20,205 bases of DNA from Methylacidiphilum caldifontis (lineage in GTDB: Bacteria > Verrucomicrobiota > Verrucomicrobiia > Methylacidiphilales > CAMAQI01): contig CAMAQI010000027.1 of the NCBI GenBank assembly GCA_945860255.1, positions 1 through 20,205 of the forward strand, written 5' to 3'. Below the pieces are notes generated by a model, which worked only from the letters and a program-made list of their open reading frames with translations, did no database searches and was not told the origin of the DNA. A program made the position numbers and the translations under genes. Positions 1 to 6,480 of the stretch are shown here, in pieces; the stretch's first letter is position 1, and each line of letters starts with the position of its first letter.

Positions 1-1
1 A

Positions 2-430
2 ACCCTGGAAACCAACGGAAAGTTCTCCCTCCTCGAAATCGATCTTAAAACCGGTCGAAAAAATCAGATCCGCGTTCATCTTGCTGAAAAGGGCCATCCG
101 ATCCTTGGGGATGAAAAGTATGGATCGACGATTAACCCTCTGCATCGAATGGCGCTTCATGCCAGTTACCTTGAATTTGTCCACCCCGTCACCGGAGAGA
201 TCCTCAACTTTACTCGTCCAGAGCCCTCGATCTTTCGGTCGATCGTGCAAGGTCAATTGCCGTACAAGCTGATTGAATTTAATGATGAGCTTGCGAAGAA
301 TAAAGCAAAGCGAGTCGTTCCTCTGAAAGATTCGAAGTTCACCAAAGATCGCTATACGAAATCGAAGGAGCCGAAGCACCATAAGGCTTCCAAAAGCCGA
401 AAACCATCGCAACCCAAGAAAAAATACTAA
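2..430 (+). CDS. RluA-family pseudouridine synthase, C-terminal part
   Basis: The frame is open from the left edge, so the start and the catalytic Asp region lie outside the window; 142 residues are visible. RluA-family enzymes isomerise uridine to pseudouridine in rRNA or tRNA. The visible part carries the family's C-terminal signature: a GRKNQIRVHLA segment, then HPILGDEKYGS, then LHRMALHASYLEFVHPVTGE, matching the usual 'GRTHQIRVH...GDxxYG...RQALHA...HPxTGE' pattern. A basic Lys/Ser-rich tail of about 45 residues (ending KPSQPKKKY) follows the enzyme fold and is probably disordered, perhaps RNA-binding. The gene is followed by a repeat element starting 10 bases after the stop. Which subfamily (RluA, C, D or other) cannot be told from this piece. 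The family is confident; the exact target is unknown. Confidence 0.9.
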   Translation, partial: TLETNGKFSLLEIDLKTGRKNQIRVHLAEKGHPILGDEKYGSTINPLHRMALHASYLEFVHPVTGEILNFTRPEPSIFRSIVQGQLPYKLIEFNDELAKNKAKRVVPLKDSKFTKDRYTKSKEPKHHKASKSRKPSQPKKKY

Positions 431-440
431 AACAATAAAT

Positions 441-625
441 TTAACCACAGAGAACGCAAAGAACTCAAAAAATACCGTGAGCTCTAACGAAAAAGCCCCA
501 GGTTATTCTCGATTTAAACAAAGATTAAAGTGATTGTCCTTTGTTTTTTCAAGTATTCCTCCCTTCCTTAGAGAGATCACTGTATTTTTTCATTTTTGTG
601 CTCTTTGCGTTCTCTTGCGGCTCAA
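441..625. repeat. Intergenic imperfect long inverted-repeat element
   Basis: This element fills most of the gap between 430 and 721. The left arm (441-474, containing AGAGAACGCAAAG) is the imperfect inverse of the right arm (583-625, containing CTTTGCGTTCTCT). Pairing continues inward: 469-487 matches 568-588 (AAAATAC..GTGA..CTCTAA against TTAGAG..TCAC..GTATTTT). A small hairpin AAACAAAG/CTTTGTTT (516-523 with 539-546) sits in the loop. No coding frame of note is present. The arms are built from degenerate short-period sequence, like the other elements listed here. No promoter or Shine-Dalgarno for the next gene is obvious in it. Confidence 0.6.
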
Positions 626-720
626 ACTAGCTCCTTGTATTCCCCTCAAAATCGGGAATAAAGTATTTGAAGATAAAACTCTTCGGCCTTATGAGTTGTT
701 CTATGCAAAGCATAACCCCA

Positions 721-1413
721 ATGAAAATCCGCAAATCAAACGAGCGAGGCCAAGCCGATCACGGATGGCTCCAGTCACGGCACACTTTTAGTTTTGGTGA
801 CTATTTTGACCCCCAGCATTCCTCCTATCGCTCGCTTCGTGTCATCAATGAAGACCATGTTTCGGCTAAACAAGGATTCGGAATGCACCCTCATCAAAAC
901 ATGGAGATCATCAGCTACGTGATCTCCGGCTCCCTTGAGCATCAAGATTCAATGGGGAACAAAGCGACACTCCAAGCCGGAGATATTCAACGAATCAGCG
1001 CGGGACGGGGAATTCGCCATCAGGAGTATAATCCCTCAACCACAGAGCCGGTTCACTTTCTCCAGATTTGGATTCAACCGGAATCGAAAGAGACGGATCC
1101 CTCCTACGCTGAAAAATCGTTCGGAAAAATGAAATCAAATCAGCTGCATCTGATCGCCTCGAAAACAGGAAGAGAAAGCTCCCTCTCGGTGCATCAAGAG
1201 GTCGATCTTTACGTTGCAAAATTAGAGTCGGGAAAATCGTTGTCCTATCACACTCAACCGCATCGGCACCTCTGGATTCAACTCATCGAAGGCACTCTCT
1301 CGGTGAACGATCAATATCTAGAGGCTGGAGATGGAGCGGCCTTGAGCGATCAAGAGATCGTTACTATTCAATCGCAGGAATCCTCGCATTTATTACTTTT
1401 TGATTTAAAATAA
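721..1413 (+). CDS. Pirin family protein (YhhW-like quercetinase type)
   Basis: A bicupin protein of 230 residues, close to the length of E. coli YhhW (231 aa), a pirin relative with quercetin 2,3-dioxygenase activity. I chose the start at 721 because MKIRKSNERGQADHGWL aligns with the usual N-terminus; the frame is open further upstream (ATG at 667 and 703), but that extra part does not resemble the family. The four metal ligands of the N-terminal cupin are visible: His56 and His58 in GMHPHQNMEI, and His100 and Glu102 in GIRHQEYNP. The HQDSMGN segment is also typical. The second cupin (about 130-230) lacks an obvious metal site, as is normal. The protein is expected to be cytosolic. The natural substrate is unknown; flavonol oxidation is an in vitro activity of relatives. 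A small hairpin (1415-1429, TCGGTC/GACCGA) follows the stop without a T run. Confidence 0.93.
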   Translation: MKIRKSNERGQADHGWLQSRHTFSFGDYFDPQHSSYRSLRVINEDHVSAKQGFGMHPHQNMEIISYVISGSLEHQDSMGNKATLQAGDIQRISAGRGIRHQEYNPSTTEPVHFLQIWIQPESKETDPSYAEKSFGKMKSNQLHLIASKTGRESSLSVHQEVDLYVAKLESGKSLSYHTQPHRHLWIQLIEGTLSVNDQYLEAGDGAALSDQEIVTIQSQESSHLLLFDLK

Positions 1414-1650
1414 ATCGGTCAAAGACCGAAACCAAGGATATCTCCTCAATGAAAACATTCTCTGCCCCATTCCAGTCGCATTGAATTCCGATTTATGAAT
1501 TTTAAAAATACAGTTTTATTTGTTTTTTCGGGATTTGCCCCGATTCAGATCGGGGGAACCCGAATATTTTTCCGTCGGAGCGAAAAATGTTGACCATTTT
1601 GCGAAGAATTTCAAGAGTGATGAATTAAAATACAAACCCAAGGAATCCCT

Positions 1651-2187
1651 ATGACACAACTCCTCGCCATCGGCGCTAGCAACAGTAAAAATTCGATTAA
1701 CAAAGCCTTTGCCGCCTATTCAGCTCGTCAACTGCCGGAATCGATCGTCACGACACTCGATCTCAACGATTTCGAGATGCCTCTTTACTCCGTTGATCGA
1801 GAAAGCGCGACCGGAATTCCCGCTCAGGCGAAACTTTTTTTTGAAGCGATTCAAAAATCAGATGCGATTGTGATCTCTTTCGCAGAACACAATGGGAGCT
1901 ATTCTGCCGCGTTTAAAAATTTATTGGATTGGACCTCTCGCATTGATCAAAAGCTCTGGCAAAACAAACCGATGCTCCTTCTTGCGACCTCTCCCGGAGG
2001 TCGTGGCGGAGCAACCGTTTTAGAATCCGCCAAGCAAACCTTTCCCCATCTCGGCGCAAAAGTGATAGGCTCCTTTGCACTTCCCTCCTATTATGAGAAA
2101 TTTTCTGTTGAGAAAGGGCTTCTTGATCCTCAACTCAATGAATCTTTTCAGAAAGAGTGGAAACTTTTCGCAGATCAACTCAATTAA
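1651..2187 (+). CDS. NAD(P)H-dependent FMN reductase (flavodoxin-like fold)
   Basis: A 178-residue protein of the NADPH-dependent FMN/quinone/azo reductase family (PF03358; relatives include YieF/ChrR). Members use NAD(P)H and bound FMN to reduce flavins, quinones or dyes in the cytosol. The N-terminal phosphate-binding loop is GASNSKNSIN (residues 8-17). The central flavin-contacting stretch SFAEHNGSYSAAFKNLLDW (about 76-94) corresponds to the family 'EYNxSxPxxLKNxxDW', and SPGGRGG (about 114-120) to the 'xxGGxxGG' loop. A good Shine-Dalgarno AAGGA (1640-1644) lies 6 bases before the ATG, which fixes the start. The gene appears to stand alone: 237 bases separate it from the pirin gene and a repeat element begins 8 bases after its stop. 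The family is firm; the specific substrate is not known. Confidence 0.9.
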   Translation: MTQLLAIGASNSKNSINKAFAAYSARQLPESIVTTLDLNDFEMPLYSVDRESATGIPAQAKLFFEAIQKSDAIVISFAEHNGSYSAAFKNLLDWTSRIDQKLWQNKPMLLLATSPGGRGGATVLESAKQTFPHLGAKVIGSFALPSYYEKFSVEKGLLDPQLNESFQKEWKLFADQLN

Positions 2188-2194
2188 AAACCAT

Positions 2195-2472
2195 TTTTAA
2201 CCACGGATTCACACGGACCCCGACAAAGAGTACGGGGCAGGTGGACACGGATTTAAATGCATTTAAAACAGAGGAGAACTCAAAAGCCCTTTTGAGTTCG
2301 GAGCCGTGAGAGATGCCATCTTCAAGAACGCGTTCTTGAGAGTGGCCTCTCTCATGGTTCTCATTTCGTTCCTGAACGAAATTATCCCTGTTTTGGGTAT
2401 TTGGATCAGTGAAGATGAGTGAAGATAAGCGGTTAAAAATTTGGCGAAATTTGGATTTAACTTGGCGGTTAG
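2195..2472. repeat. Structured intergenic element, copy 1 (cloverleaf core with degenerate inverted ends)
   Basis: Non-coding element between the FMN reductase and the PIN toxin. Left end TTTTAACCACGGATTCACAC (2195-) is the degenerate inverse of the right end (2404-2438, finishing GATAAGCGGTTAAAA). The core folds into four helices: P1 AAAACAG (2265-2271)/CTGTTTT (2388-2394); P2, a 10-bp perfect stem 2276-2285/2290-2299; P3 2308-2318/2343-2353 with an 18-base perfect palindrome at the tip (2322-2339, centre AACGCGTT); P4, a 9-bp stem 2363-2371/2374-2382. A 33-base module TTTGGCGA...CTTGGCGGTTAG (2440-2472) follows. A CCCCGACAAAGAGTACGGGG hairpin motif (2218-2237) is inserted in the left end. 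A second copy lies at 11896-12267. Confidence 0.7.
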
Positions 2473-2510
2473 TTTCTTCCTTCCCCATCAGCCAATTAGC
2501 CTCTCTTTCT

Positions 2511-2560
2511 CCGCATCTCTGCGTCTCTGCGCAAGAAACTCCCCTTCATTTTAAACGGGT
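2511..2560. repeat. Degenerate CTCTGCGTCTCTGCG repeat, copy 1
   Basis: A short-period low-complexity repeat (CTCCGCATCTCTGCGTCTCTG followed by CACTCCCC-like and ATTTTAAA parts) that ends exactly at the stop codon of the minus-strand PIN toxin gene. A diverged copy occurs at about 13995-14050, with the same order of parts (CTGCG-rich, then ACTCCCCT, then A/T-rich ending in a TTTA). The apparent peptide FLRRDAEMRRKRG on the minus strand is just a translation of this repeat. Confidence 0.5.
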
Positions 2561-2992
2561 TTAGACAAATCGAGTATGGAGCTTTGCAAATTCGGCTAGA
2601 GATTTCTGTCGATCGTCGAAAGTAATGAAGGCGGTCGCTCCAATTTGAAGCGCGCAGGCGACATGCATGATATCCATCGTCCTGCACCCCAAACGTGCGG
2701 TCTCTCGACTTAATGTTCGGAAGTTTTTCATCAGCTCTCCACGATGGATCTCAGGAAAAAAATAGTGCCCTTTTTTTTGACGTTCATAAAAATAAGCGAT
2801 TTGTTTCTCTGCCTGTTTTTGAGATATTTTTTTCCAGAAAACATTTAAATGAAGAGCGTTGATGAGCTCTGCTTCCTGAATTTCCCAAACGGGAAGTGGT
2901 TGCTCTTGTGATACAATTCGCCGTTGAACGATCTCTGAGCCTTCCTCCAAAAGATAAAGTTTAATCAAAGCACTCGTATCTAAATAGATCAC
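2561..2992 (-). CDS. PIN-domain toxin (VapC-like ribonuclease)
   Basis: A 143-residue PIN-domain protein, the usual VapC size. PIN toxins are Mg2+-dependent ribonucleases, often cutting tRNA or rRNA, and are neutralised by the antitoxin encoded just upstream. The four acidic sites are visible: Asp5 (IYLDTSALIKLY), Glu42 (EAELINAL), Asp107 (RTMDIMHVACAL) and Asp126/Asp127 (ITFDDRQ). A longer open frame exists upstream, but it is the antitoxin region read in another frame. I place the start at GTG 2992 because a GGAGG (2999-3003, minus strand) lies 6 bases before it and the GTGA overlaps the antitoxin stop by 4 bases, a standard toxin-antitoxin coupling. GTG 2995 is also possible. The gene ends where a dispersed repeat begins. 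Family confident; RNA target unknown. Confidence 0.88.
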   Translation of the reverse strand: MIYLDTSALIKLYLLEEGSEIVQRRIVSQEQPLPVWEIQEAELINALHLNVFWKKISQKQAEKQIAYFYERQKKGHYFFPEIHRGELMKNFRTLSRETARLGCRTMDIMHVACALQIGATAFITFDDRQKSLAEFAKLHTRFV

Positions 2993-3219
2993 CACCGACC
3001 TCCGCGATCCTCTTGAACCGCCTTTTGCCCAGAACTTCCTTTCACGGGAGTTGCGGTCAGCAGATGATCGTCCCACTTCAAGATCGGTCGAGGAGCCGCA
3101 GAGATAATCCGAACCGTCGGTCTTCCTCGATTGAGCACCTCGAAAATCTCCCCCCCTTGGACTTGCGCCTCCACCTCCGCCCAATGCGCTTTCATCTCGC
3201 GAATCGAAATCGTTTTCAT
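2989..3219 (-). CDS. Phd/YefM-family antitoxin
   Basis: A 76-residue protein beginning MKTISIREMKAHWAEVEAQV, followed by GGEIFEVLNRGRPTVRIISA. This is the Phd/YefM pattern (short DNA-binding N-terminal fold, then a 'xxGxPVAxL' strand and a disordered toxin-binding tail ending EDRGGRW). It should bind and silence the PIN toxin encoded directly downstream (4-base overlap, same strand) and repress the shared promoter. I prefer the ATG at 3219, which follows AAGAGAG closely; an in-frame ATG at 3246 would add nine residues unlike the family. Upstream on this strand are two direct TACAAT repeats (3247-3252 and 3270-3275, 23 bases apart) that could be operator or -10 elements. Family is clear. Confidence 0.85.
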   Translation of the reverse strand: MKTISIREMKAHWAEVEAQVQGGEIFEVLNRGRPTVRIISAAPRPILKWDDHLLTATPVKGSSGQKAVQEDRGGRW

Positions 3220-3246
3220 CTCTCTTAAAATCGCAAAAAGATTCAA

Positions 3247-3281
3247 ATTGTAAAACTTTAAATTTTCATATTGTAAGTCAA
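3247..3281 (-). promoter_or_regulatory. Candidate promoter/operator of the Phd-PIN pair
   Basis: Two copies of TTACAAT (minus strand; 3247-3253 and 3270-3276) start 23 bases apart upstream of the antitoxin, with TTGACT (3276-3281) beside the distal one. TACAAT resembles a -10 box, but no standard -35/-10 spacing fits well. The repeat could be the autoregulatory site expected for a Phd antitoxin. Weak evidence. Confidence 0.3.
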
Positions 3282-3459
3282 CAGGAGTGAGTGTGTGACT
3301 CCTTCACCTCCCCTTCTCTATTCAGATTTTAGAGCGTCGTGAAAGAATTTTCGATTTTACCTATGAAACTCCACTTCGATTGAGAATTTTTTTTAGAATA
3401 GTGCTTTTACGCTTGCCAAAAAGCCATGGGATCGACAAGATTCCGACCCCTTTTCAAAA

Positions 3460-3533
3460 GGAGTGTTAGCTCAATTGGTTAGAGCGCTGCCCTGTCACGG
3501 CAGAGGTTGCGGGTTCGAGCCCCGTACGCTCCG
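3460..3533 (+). tRNA. tRNA-Asp (anticodon GTC)
   Basis: A complete 74-base cloverleaf. The acceptor stem GGAGTGT (3460-3466) pairs with ACGCTCC (3526-3532), with discriminator G at 3533. The D stem is GCTC/GAGC, the anticodon stem CTGCC/GGCAG with loop CTGTCAC, giving anticodon GTC at 3494-3496 (Asp). The T arm GCGGG-TTCGAGC-CCCGT has one G-U pair. CCA is not encoded. It lies between two divergent PIN-type toxin-antitoxin pairs and has no tRNA neighbours in the window. Confidence 0.96.
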
Positions 3534-3678
3534 GGAATTAAGCCCGAGACTTTAAAAATTTTCACAATTTTCTCTGGACTCTAGAACATCAAAGTTTCGT
3601 TTCAATCCATGAGATTTATCTGATTCGAGGGGAAAGCAAAACAATGCCAGCACAGAAGTTTCCGAGCAAGCGATAGAT

Positions 3679-3711
3679 TTGACACTATAAAATTGTACAC
3701 TATATTAGTGT
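3679..3711 (+). promoter_or_regulatory. Promoter and operator of the RHH/VapC pair
   Basis: A near-consensus promoter: TTGACA (3679-3684), 16-base spacer, TATATT (3701-3706). The direct repeat ACACTATA (3683-3690 and 3697-3704) and the inverted partner TAGTGT (3706-3711) overlap both boxes, as expected for repression by the ribbon-helix-helix antitoxin. The ATG at 3713 lies only 6 bases after the -10 box, so transcription should start at or very near the start codon: the mRNA is probably leaderless. Confidence 0.7.
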
Positions 3712-3712
3712 A

Positions 3713-3931
3713 ATGAAGAATATCACACTAAGTGCCGATGAGCTTCTGATCGAACAAGCTCGGAAGGTGGCTCAAGCTCGGAATACCTCTCTGAATACTC
3801 TTTTCCGCGAGTGGCTTTCAAGTTTAGTGGATCAAAAGGAGCGAGAAAAACAACTGAAAGAGATCCATCAACGTCTACATTATGCTCATTCAGGGGGCAA
3901 ATTCTCCAGAGAGGAGATGAATGCGAGATAA
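3713..3931 (+). CDS. Ribbon-helix-helix antitoxin (VapB-like)
   Basis: A 72-residue protein. The N-terminal MKNITLSADELLIEQARKVAQARNTSLNTLFREWL matches the ribbon-helix-helix (Arc/MetJ-like) DNA-binding fold: one beta strand, then two helices separated by a turn (NTSLN). The charged C-terminal half is the likely toxin-binding tail. It overlaps the following PIN toxin gene by 11 bases in another frame, the usual antitoxin-toxin coupling. The start at 3713 is the only plausible one: it sits directly behind a strong promoter, with no room for a Shine-Dalgarno. The protein probably dimerises on the ACACTATA repeats and represses its own operon with the toxin as co-repressor. Confidence 0.85.
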   Translation: MKNITLSADELLIEQARKVAQARNTSLNTLFREWLSSLVDQKEREKQLKEIHQRLHYAHSGGKFSREEMNAR

Positions 3932-4340
3932 ATTTTTCTTAGATACAAATATTCTTGTTTACGCTTTTGATCACTCTTCTCCAAATAAATTAAAAACAGC
4001 GCAGAGCATTCTCTTAACCAAAAATTGGGTGGTTAGTTGGCAAGTCCTTCAAGAGTTTTGTCATGTCGCTCTTCATCGATTCCAAACCCCCTTAAAACAA
4101 GAGGATCTTCAAGACTATTTAAACTTAGTTTTATGGCCTCGCTGTGCCCTATTCCCGTCATCAGAAATCTATAGCCACGCCCTCATGATTCAGCAAGCGA
4201 CTCAATATCGATTTTATGATGCACTGATCGTTTCTTCAGCAATCGCCTCAGGAGCCTCCGTTCTGTATTCGGAAGACCTCCAATCAGGACGAAAAATTGA
4301 TTCTCTGGTGATTCAGAATCCATTTGAACACTCGCAATAA
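3921..4340 (+). CDS. PIN-domain toxin (VapC-like ribonuclease)
   Basis: A 139-residue PIN-domain protein in operon with the RHH antitoxin. Acidic active-site residues are visible: Asp8 (FFLDTNILVYAFD), Glu45 (QVLQEFCHV), Asp100 (YRFYDALIVSSAI) and Asp119 (LYSEDLQSG). The FYDALIxxSA and LYSEDLQ signatures are typical of VapC toxins whose partners are ribbon-helix-helix proteins. It should be a Mg2+-dependent endoribonuclease held inactive by the upstream product. The start codon lies within the antitoxin's 3' end (gagatgaATGcgagat context). It is unrelated at close range to the other PIN gene at 2561-2992: the two share only the family motifs and pair with different antitoxin types. The RNA target is not predictable from sequence. 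Confidence 0.9.
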   Translation: MRDKFFLDTNILVYAFDHSSPNKLKTAQSILLTKNWVVSWQVLQEFCHVALHRFQTPLKQEDLQDYLNLVLWPRCALFPSSEIYSHALMIQQATQYRFYDALIVSSAIASGASVLYSEDLQSGRKIDSLVIQNPFEHSQ

Positions 4341-4526
4341 ATCTGGTTCCTTCCCATTTCCAATCTCCTAGTGAAGTAAACTTCCTAAGATATATAAACA
4401 ACTTGCAATCAGATAGTTATGAAAAAGAAATTTTTTTGCATTGATAGGGAGGATGGGGAGGATAAATTCAAAAACAATTTTCATTTGTCTTTATCCTGAA
4501 AATCCTCCGAATCGATGCAAAAAATC

Positions 4527-5127
4527 CACTTCACTACTGTGCCCCGACCTGTCGCATAGGCGTCAACTTAAGGAATCAATTCAAAGACATTTTTCTCACG
4601 CGACGTCGCAACGAACGCAATCCCGACAAAGAGTACGGGGAAGATGCGGGAAATGCAACGACTCACTGAGATGATTCCCTCTGTTTCCTCCTGCGTCGGA
4701 AAACACCTTCTGAGAATCTCTCCCGTTTCTTTGAACTCCGAAAGTTTTCGGAGCAAAAAACGATCGACCTTCTCCTCAGGGGCTCGGCTTCGCCTCTCCT
4801 GGAATCAACCTCGGGGTCTCCTTGTCTAATTCATAAAAAAGGGGGGGGAGTTCTGACACTAAGAGCGTAAGCGATCGATCCCTGTTTTTAAAAAGAGATC
4901 GAAAGCTCGTTTTCGAGAACTTTTTAAAAATAGGGAAGAGGCTCGACAGAGCCGTGGTCAGAACGAGGGGGAGGTAGGGATTTAAACGTAGCGTACGTCG
5001 CGCCTTCGCGTGAGACAAGGTTTTTTGAAAGTTCGCCCCATGAAAAGGAGCTTAAGTTGACGCCTATGCGACAGGTCGGGGCTGTGCCATTCCCCATTCC
5101 ATGGGGACAGTTGCTCTTAGTGAAGTG
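4527..5127. mobile_element. MITE-like element with 32-bp perfect inverted repeats
   Basis: The 820-base gap between 4340 and 5161 holds no convincing gene. It contains a 32-base perfect inverted repeat: 4541-4572 (starting GCCCCGACCTGTCGC) and 5051-5082. An outer 10-base pair (CACTTCACTA 4527-4536 with TAGTGAAGTG 5118-5127) extends it. Inside are nested hairpins: CTCCGAAA/TTTCGGAG (about 4736-4753), GTTCTGAC (4850-4857)/GTCAGAAC (4957-4964), a 16-base arm pair with one mismatch (4880-4895/4920-4935) and CTCG-TTTT-CGAG (4906-4917). CTCACGCGA near 4596 pairs with TCGCGTGAG near 5005. The motif CCCGACAAAGAGTACGGGG (4622-4640) also occurs at 2218-2237. A 3-base TGT borders both 32-base arms. The element has no transposase, so it would be non-autonomous if mobile. 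Confidence 0.55.
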
Positions 5128-5160
5128 ATCCCCCTTGAGGAGCCTGACCAGAGCAGAGAT

Positions 5161-6432
5161 TTACTCTTTTTCCATAACTCTATTACCATCTCCCTCTTTT
5201 GCCTCGATCTCCTTTTTATAAGACCAGGCACTCCAGAGGCCCCAGAGCCAAAAAAACTTGATCACGATCAATCCTGCCACAAAATAGATTAATCCTTCTT
5301 TCGACAGGCCAAACCATTCCTTCGCCTGAGGAAGTAGCCCCCATTGCCGAAAGGCGACTGCGATCCCATAAGTAGTCATCAAGGCTCCGATAAAGGCCCC
5401 ACTCATTTGTACGATCCCTGGAACGGTTTTCCCTGCAAGCCAAGTCCCCAATCCTGGAAAAACACAGAGATTGGCCGCCCATACTTCGGGATAACCTTTC
5501 ATTGCCTGCGAGAGTGCCGGGGCCTTTTTCTCCTCCTTTAAGAGATTCTCATAAATCATTAAATAGCAGACCAATCCCATCGGCAGCGTAAAGAGAAGTC
5601 CAACCACTAACAAAATCACTCCTGAAAAGAGGACGAATCCAATAACAATGAGATACCAAAAAACGCGAAACCACTTTTGATGAACCTGCCGACGCGAAGT
5701 CTCCATCGCCTCCCAAAATGAGAGTTTTTGATCGACAATAAAAAGAGGAGCAAAGCTGTAACAAACGGCAAAATAGATTCCGGGCAAAAGAAAACAACAA
5801 AAACCGAGGAGAATAATCATGGTGGCGACGGTAAGATAAAGAAGAAGCGAAAGAAAAGAGCCCTTGAGCCCTTCGATCATCCGACCCCAAGGATCGCTCT
5901 CTCCACGAATCACCGCAAGAATGTACCGTTGATAACCGACGGAAACTAAGGTCTTAACATAATTGAGAACAAAGAGAACTAAAAAAATCAAGATCATTCC
6001 GGCGACCAACAACGGCCACTCCAAAGCCTGTAACGACTTCCAATGAGCCTTGATCGTTTCCTGATCTATAAAAGTGGTCAAGAGCTGCATGGGCACCTCA
6101 AAAACTCCCTCAATCGCAAGATAAACCAATCCCGACAAGAGAATCGTTCCCCAATGAAGTTTTGTTTTCTGAAAGCTATTTTGAAGCCACTCCAAGGTCG
6201 AGGGAAAGGAGGAGTCAAGAATCGGAGGAATCTCGACCCCCGATGGCTCAATGCCGAAGATCCCAAAAGAGGAGAGCTTCTGCCACTCCGCTAAACCAGC
6301 CTGCCAGGCCAAGGTCTCTCGGTGAATCTCGCTCTTTTCTAGTTTCGAAAGAACCTCTTCATAAGTAAACGGGCCCTCTCGTTGTTGATTGATCGCCAGA
6401 TAAAAAGAGTCCGCGCCTATTTTTTCGTTCAT
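5161..6432 (-). CDS. GYF_2-domain multi-pass membrane protein
   Basis: 423 residues. Residues about 10-58 (FYLAINQQREGPFTYEEVLSKLEKSEI...LAWQAGLAEWQKL) are a GYF_2 (DUF4339) domain, a short module thought to bind peptides or partners. The rest is hydrophobic, with about eight probable membrane helices (roughly 95-115, 138-160, 193-235, 258-290, 325-345 and 380-405). A central part with PGIYFAVCYSFAPLFIVDQKLSFWEAMETSRR resembles the DUF975/'glycerophosphoryl diester phosphodiesterase membrane domain' type, where a 'W.AL..S' segment follows a paired helix. No catalytic motif is seen. It is divergent from the phosphopantetheinyl transferase gene. The ATG at 6432 is preferred because the GYF domain starts immediately after it. 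Function unknown; a membrane organising or transport role is only a guess. Confidence 0.8.
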   Translation of the reverse strand: MNEKIGADSFYLAINQQREGPFTYEEVLSKLEKSEIHRETLAWQAGLAEWQKLSSFGIFGIEPSGVEIPPILDSSFPSTLEWLQNSFQKTKLHWGTILLSGLVYLAIEGVFEVPMQLLTTFIDQETIKAHWKSLQALEWPLLVAGMILIFLVLFVLNYVKTLVSVGYQRYILAVIRGESDPWGRMIEGLKGSFLSLLLYLTVATMIILLGFCCFLLPGIYFAVCYSFAPLFIVDQKLSFWEAMETSRRQVHQKWFRVFWYLIVIGFVLFSGVILLVVGLLFTLPMGLVCYLMIYENLLKEEKKAPALSQAMKGYPEVWAANLCVFPGLGTWLAGKTVPGIVQMSGAFIGALMTTYGIAVAFRQWGLLPQAKEWFGLSKEGLIYFVAGLIVIKFFWLWGLWSAWSYKKEIEAKEGDGNRVMEKE

Positions 6433-6480
6433 GACGCATCAGACTGGACGATTTCTCAAGAAGATGCCACGCTCTTTTTT

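Noticed and set aside
667..720. Upstream extension of the pirin start
   Set aside because: The extra 18 residues do not match the family; alignment of MKIRKSNERG with the YhhW N-terminus favours 721.
1590..1631. TTGACC...TAAAAT promoter for the FMN reductase
   Set aside because: The boxes are 30 bases apart, too far for a standard promoter; no better pair was found.
2265..2394. The cloverleaf core as a tRNA or tmRNA gene
   Set aside because: Helix sizes, lack of a T-loop TTCGA and lack of an acceptor with CCA do not fit a tRNA; it only resembles a cloverleaf in branching.
2180..2488. 102-codon minus-strand frame over the structured element
   Set aside because: It translates hairpins and repeats (for example PVLFVG from the CCCCG motif), and the same peptide bits arise in other elements. 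No start signal.
4568..5018. Several 60-80 codon frames inside the 32-bp inverted-repeat element
   Set aside because: Frames occur on both strands of a palindromic region, with no motif, Shine-Dalgarno or consistent codon pattern.
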